Shown in pieces: positions 50,134 through 50,768 of a stretch of 50,768 nt of DNA (position 1 is the stretch's first letter; the number at the start of each line of letters is the position of its first letter). The position numbers were made by a program, and so were the translations under genes. Location of the stretch: positions 1-50,768 of the forward strand of contig JAICYJ010000018.1 of assembly GCA_025934255.1 (NCBI GenBank), in the 5' to 3' direction. The notes beneath the pieces were generated by a model. The model saw only the letters and a list, made by a program, of their open reading frames with translations, did no database searches and was not told the origin of the DNA. The DNA comes from Thermoleophilia bacterium. Its GTDB lineage: Bacteria; Actinomycetota; Thermoleophilia; Gaiellales; JAICJC01.

Positions 50134-50768
50134 CTACCCCGTGAGCTGCGGGATGTACGCCGGCGGGAGGGTGTTGCCGAGGCTGGGATCGGTCTGCGCG
50201 GGCCCTACGTAGACGGCGTCGACGATCTTGCCGCCGTTGGTGTAGTCCTTCAGGATCCACCACGAGAAGCTGACGACCTTGACCTGGCCGCTTCCCTGGC
50301 CCGGCCAGTTGTTCGACCCGTCCTGGTTGTTGATCACGACCGGAAGCAGCACCAGCTGGCAGCTGTTCGGTTGCAGCAGTGTCACGCCGCCGTTGAAGGT
50401 CGCGATCGTGCTCGGCGCCTGCAGCGGGCTGCAGCGAGCGTCGATGCCCGCCGAGGTGGGGCCGGTGTTTTGGCCGGTCTTGGTGTCGAGCACCTGGTTG
50501 ACGATGATCGGGCAGGTGGTCACGATGCCGCCGGTGATCTGGGCCTGGTAGAGCTGGGCTCCACCGAGGCCGTTGACGTTCCCGGTCGTGCATGCTGATG
50601 TGGCCGTGTCCCAGGCCGGCAGCCGCACGGCGCCGTTGTTGGGGCCGCTGTTGTCGGTGTAGATCTCGTACGTGTTCCCCGGGACGTAGGGGTTGTTCAT
50701 CACCGCCCACGGCAGCGCACCGCCGCCGTTCTGCACCATCGTCGCCTTGGCCGTCGCCGTGAGGGTGA
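50134..50768 (-). CDS. Tad-like pilus/surface protein (TadG-like), C-terminal part
   Basis: The reading frame is open to the window edge, so the gene starts outside; at least 210 residues are present. The visible part opens with TATATAK-like small residues (TLTATAKATMVQNGGG), then LPWAVMNNPYVPGNTYEIYT with GPNNGAVRLPAWD. It continues with paired Cys (SACTTG, TTCPII, DARCSP, NSCQLV) and SFSWWILKDYTNGGKIVDAV near the end. This resembles the extracellular part of Flp-pilus TadE/TadG-like proteins of actinobacteria. I am sure that it is an exported Cys-containing protein fragment and less sure of the family. Confidence 0.55.
   Translation of the reverse strand, partial: TLTATAKATMVQNGGGALPWAVMNNPYVPGNTYEIYTDNSGPNNGAVRLPAWDTATSACTTGNVNGLGGAQLYQAQITGGIVTTCPIIVNQVLDTKTGQNTGPTSAGIDARCSPLQAPSTIATFNGGVTLLQPNSCQLVLLPVVINNQDGSNNWPGQGSGQVKVVSFSWWILKDYTNGGKIVDAVYVGPAQTDPSLGNTLPPAYIPQLTG

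Noticed and set aside
1..50768. CRISPR arrays, tRNA or rRNA genes, autonomous insertion sequences, prophage
   Set aside because: No regularly spaced repeats, cloverleaf-type sequences, transposase or phage structural genes were found; the holin-X protein alone does not indicate a phage.

Overview
The window is high-GC chromosomal DNA, dense with genes on both strands, with many GTG starts, 4-bp stop/start overlaps and GC-rich hairpins without U-tracts at gene ends. Gene content points to a soil-type actinobacterium, possibly a Thermoleophilia-like lineage (inference). It includes a stand-alone LigD-type NHEJ polymerase, an actinobacterial holin-X protein, two DUF2252 proteins, DUF1269 proteins, LtrA, MmpL and a Tad-like pilus protein. 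No rRNA, tRNA, CRISPR array, phage or autonomous insertion sequence was seen.

Layout. 1-5.9 kb: cupredoxin-like fragment, YdeI-family protein, MFS exporter, LigD-type polymerase, exported beta-propeller, then a minus-strand pair of an Asp-box propeller protein and a MoaD/ThiS-like ubiquitin fold protein. 6-9.2 kb: glyoxalase-fold protein, agmatinase-family enzyme and a convergent MttB-family methyltransferase. A 282-bp multi-hairpin element lies exactly between these last two stop codons. 9.3-14.7 kb: zinc-ribbon protein, small membrane protein, DNA polymerase IV, C45 Ntn-hydrolase, holin-X protein and secreted lactonase-like propeller. 14.8-19 kb: OmpR-type two-component pair and a large MalT/LuxR regulator. 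19-24.9 kb: DUF1269, DUF2252, CMD-like, SulP transporter with a structured leader, a second glycine-rich DUF1269-like protein, NfeD-like and SHOCT proteins. 24.9-26.9 kb: a 52-aa membrane peptide overlapping a fused homocysteine methyltransferase/methylene-THF reductase. 27-32.8 kb: a catabolic-looking block of MFS transporter, AraC regulator, acyl-CoA dehydrogenase-like protein, cupin dioxygenase-family protein and aldehyde dehydrogenase, closed by a strong hairpin. 32.8-40.7 kb: second DUF2252, Tat-exported ferritin-like protein, MmpL, DUF2127, LtrA and a lipoprotein.

40.8-41.5 kb is a decayed patch: a frameshifted Tat-signal peptide gene and a DUF4331 start joined to what looks like the C-terminus of an arginase. 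41.6-46.9 kb holds secreted repeat proteins (beta-helix and two tandem Asp-box propellers) and a class V aminotransferase. 46.9-49.7 kb is an operon of a UDP-sulfoquinovose-synthase-type enzyme and a membrane GT2 glycosyltransferase. The window ends inside a Tad-like surface protein gene.

The most unusual signals are the hairpin element at 7440-7721, the coupled propeller/ubiquitin-like pair at 4524-5872, the SqdB-GT2 pair, the DUF4331/arginase chimera and the nested stem-loop ahead of the SulP gene. Everything was read by eye; no search or folding program was run.
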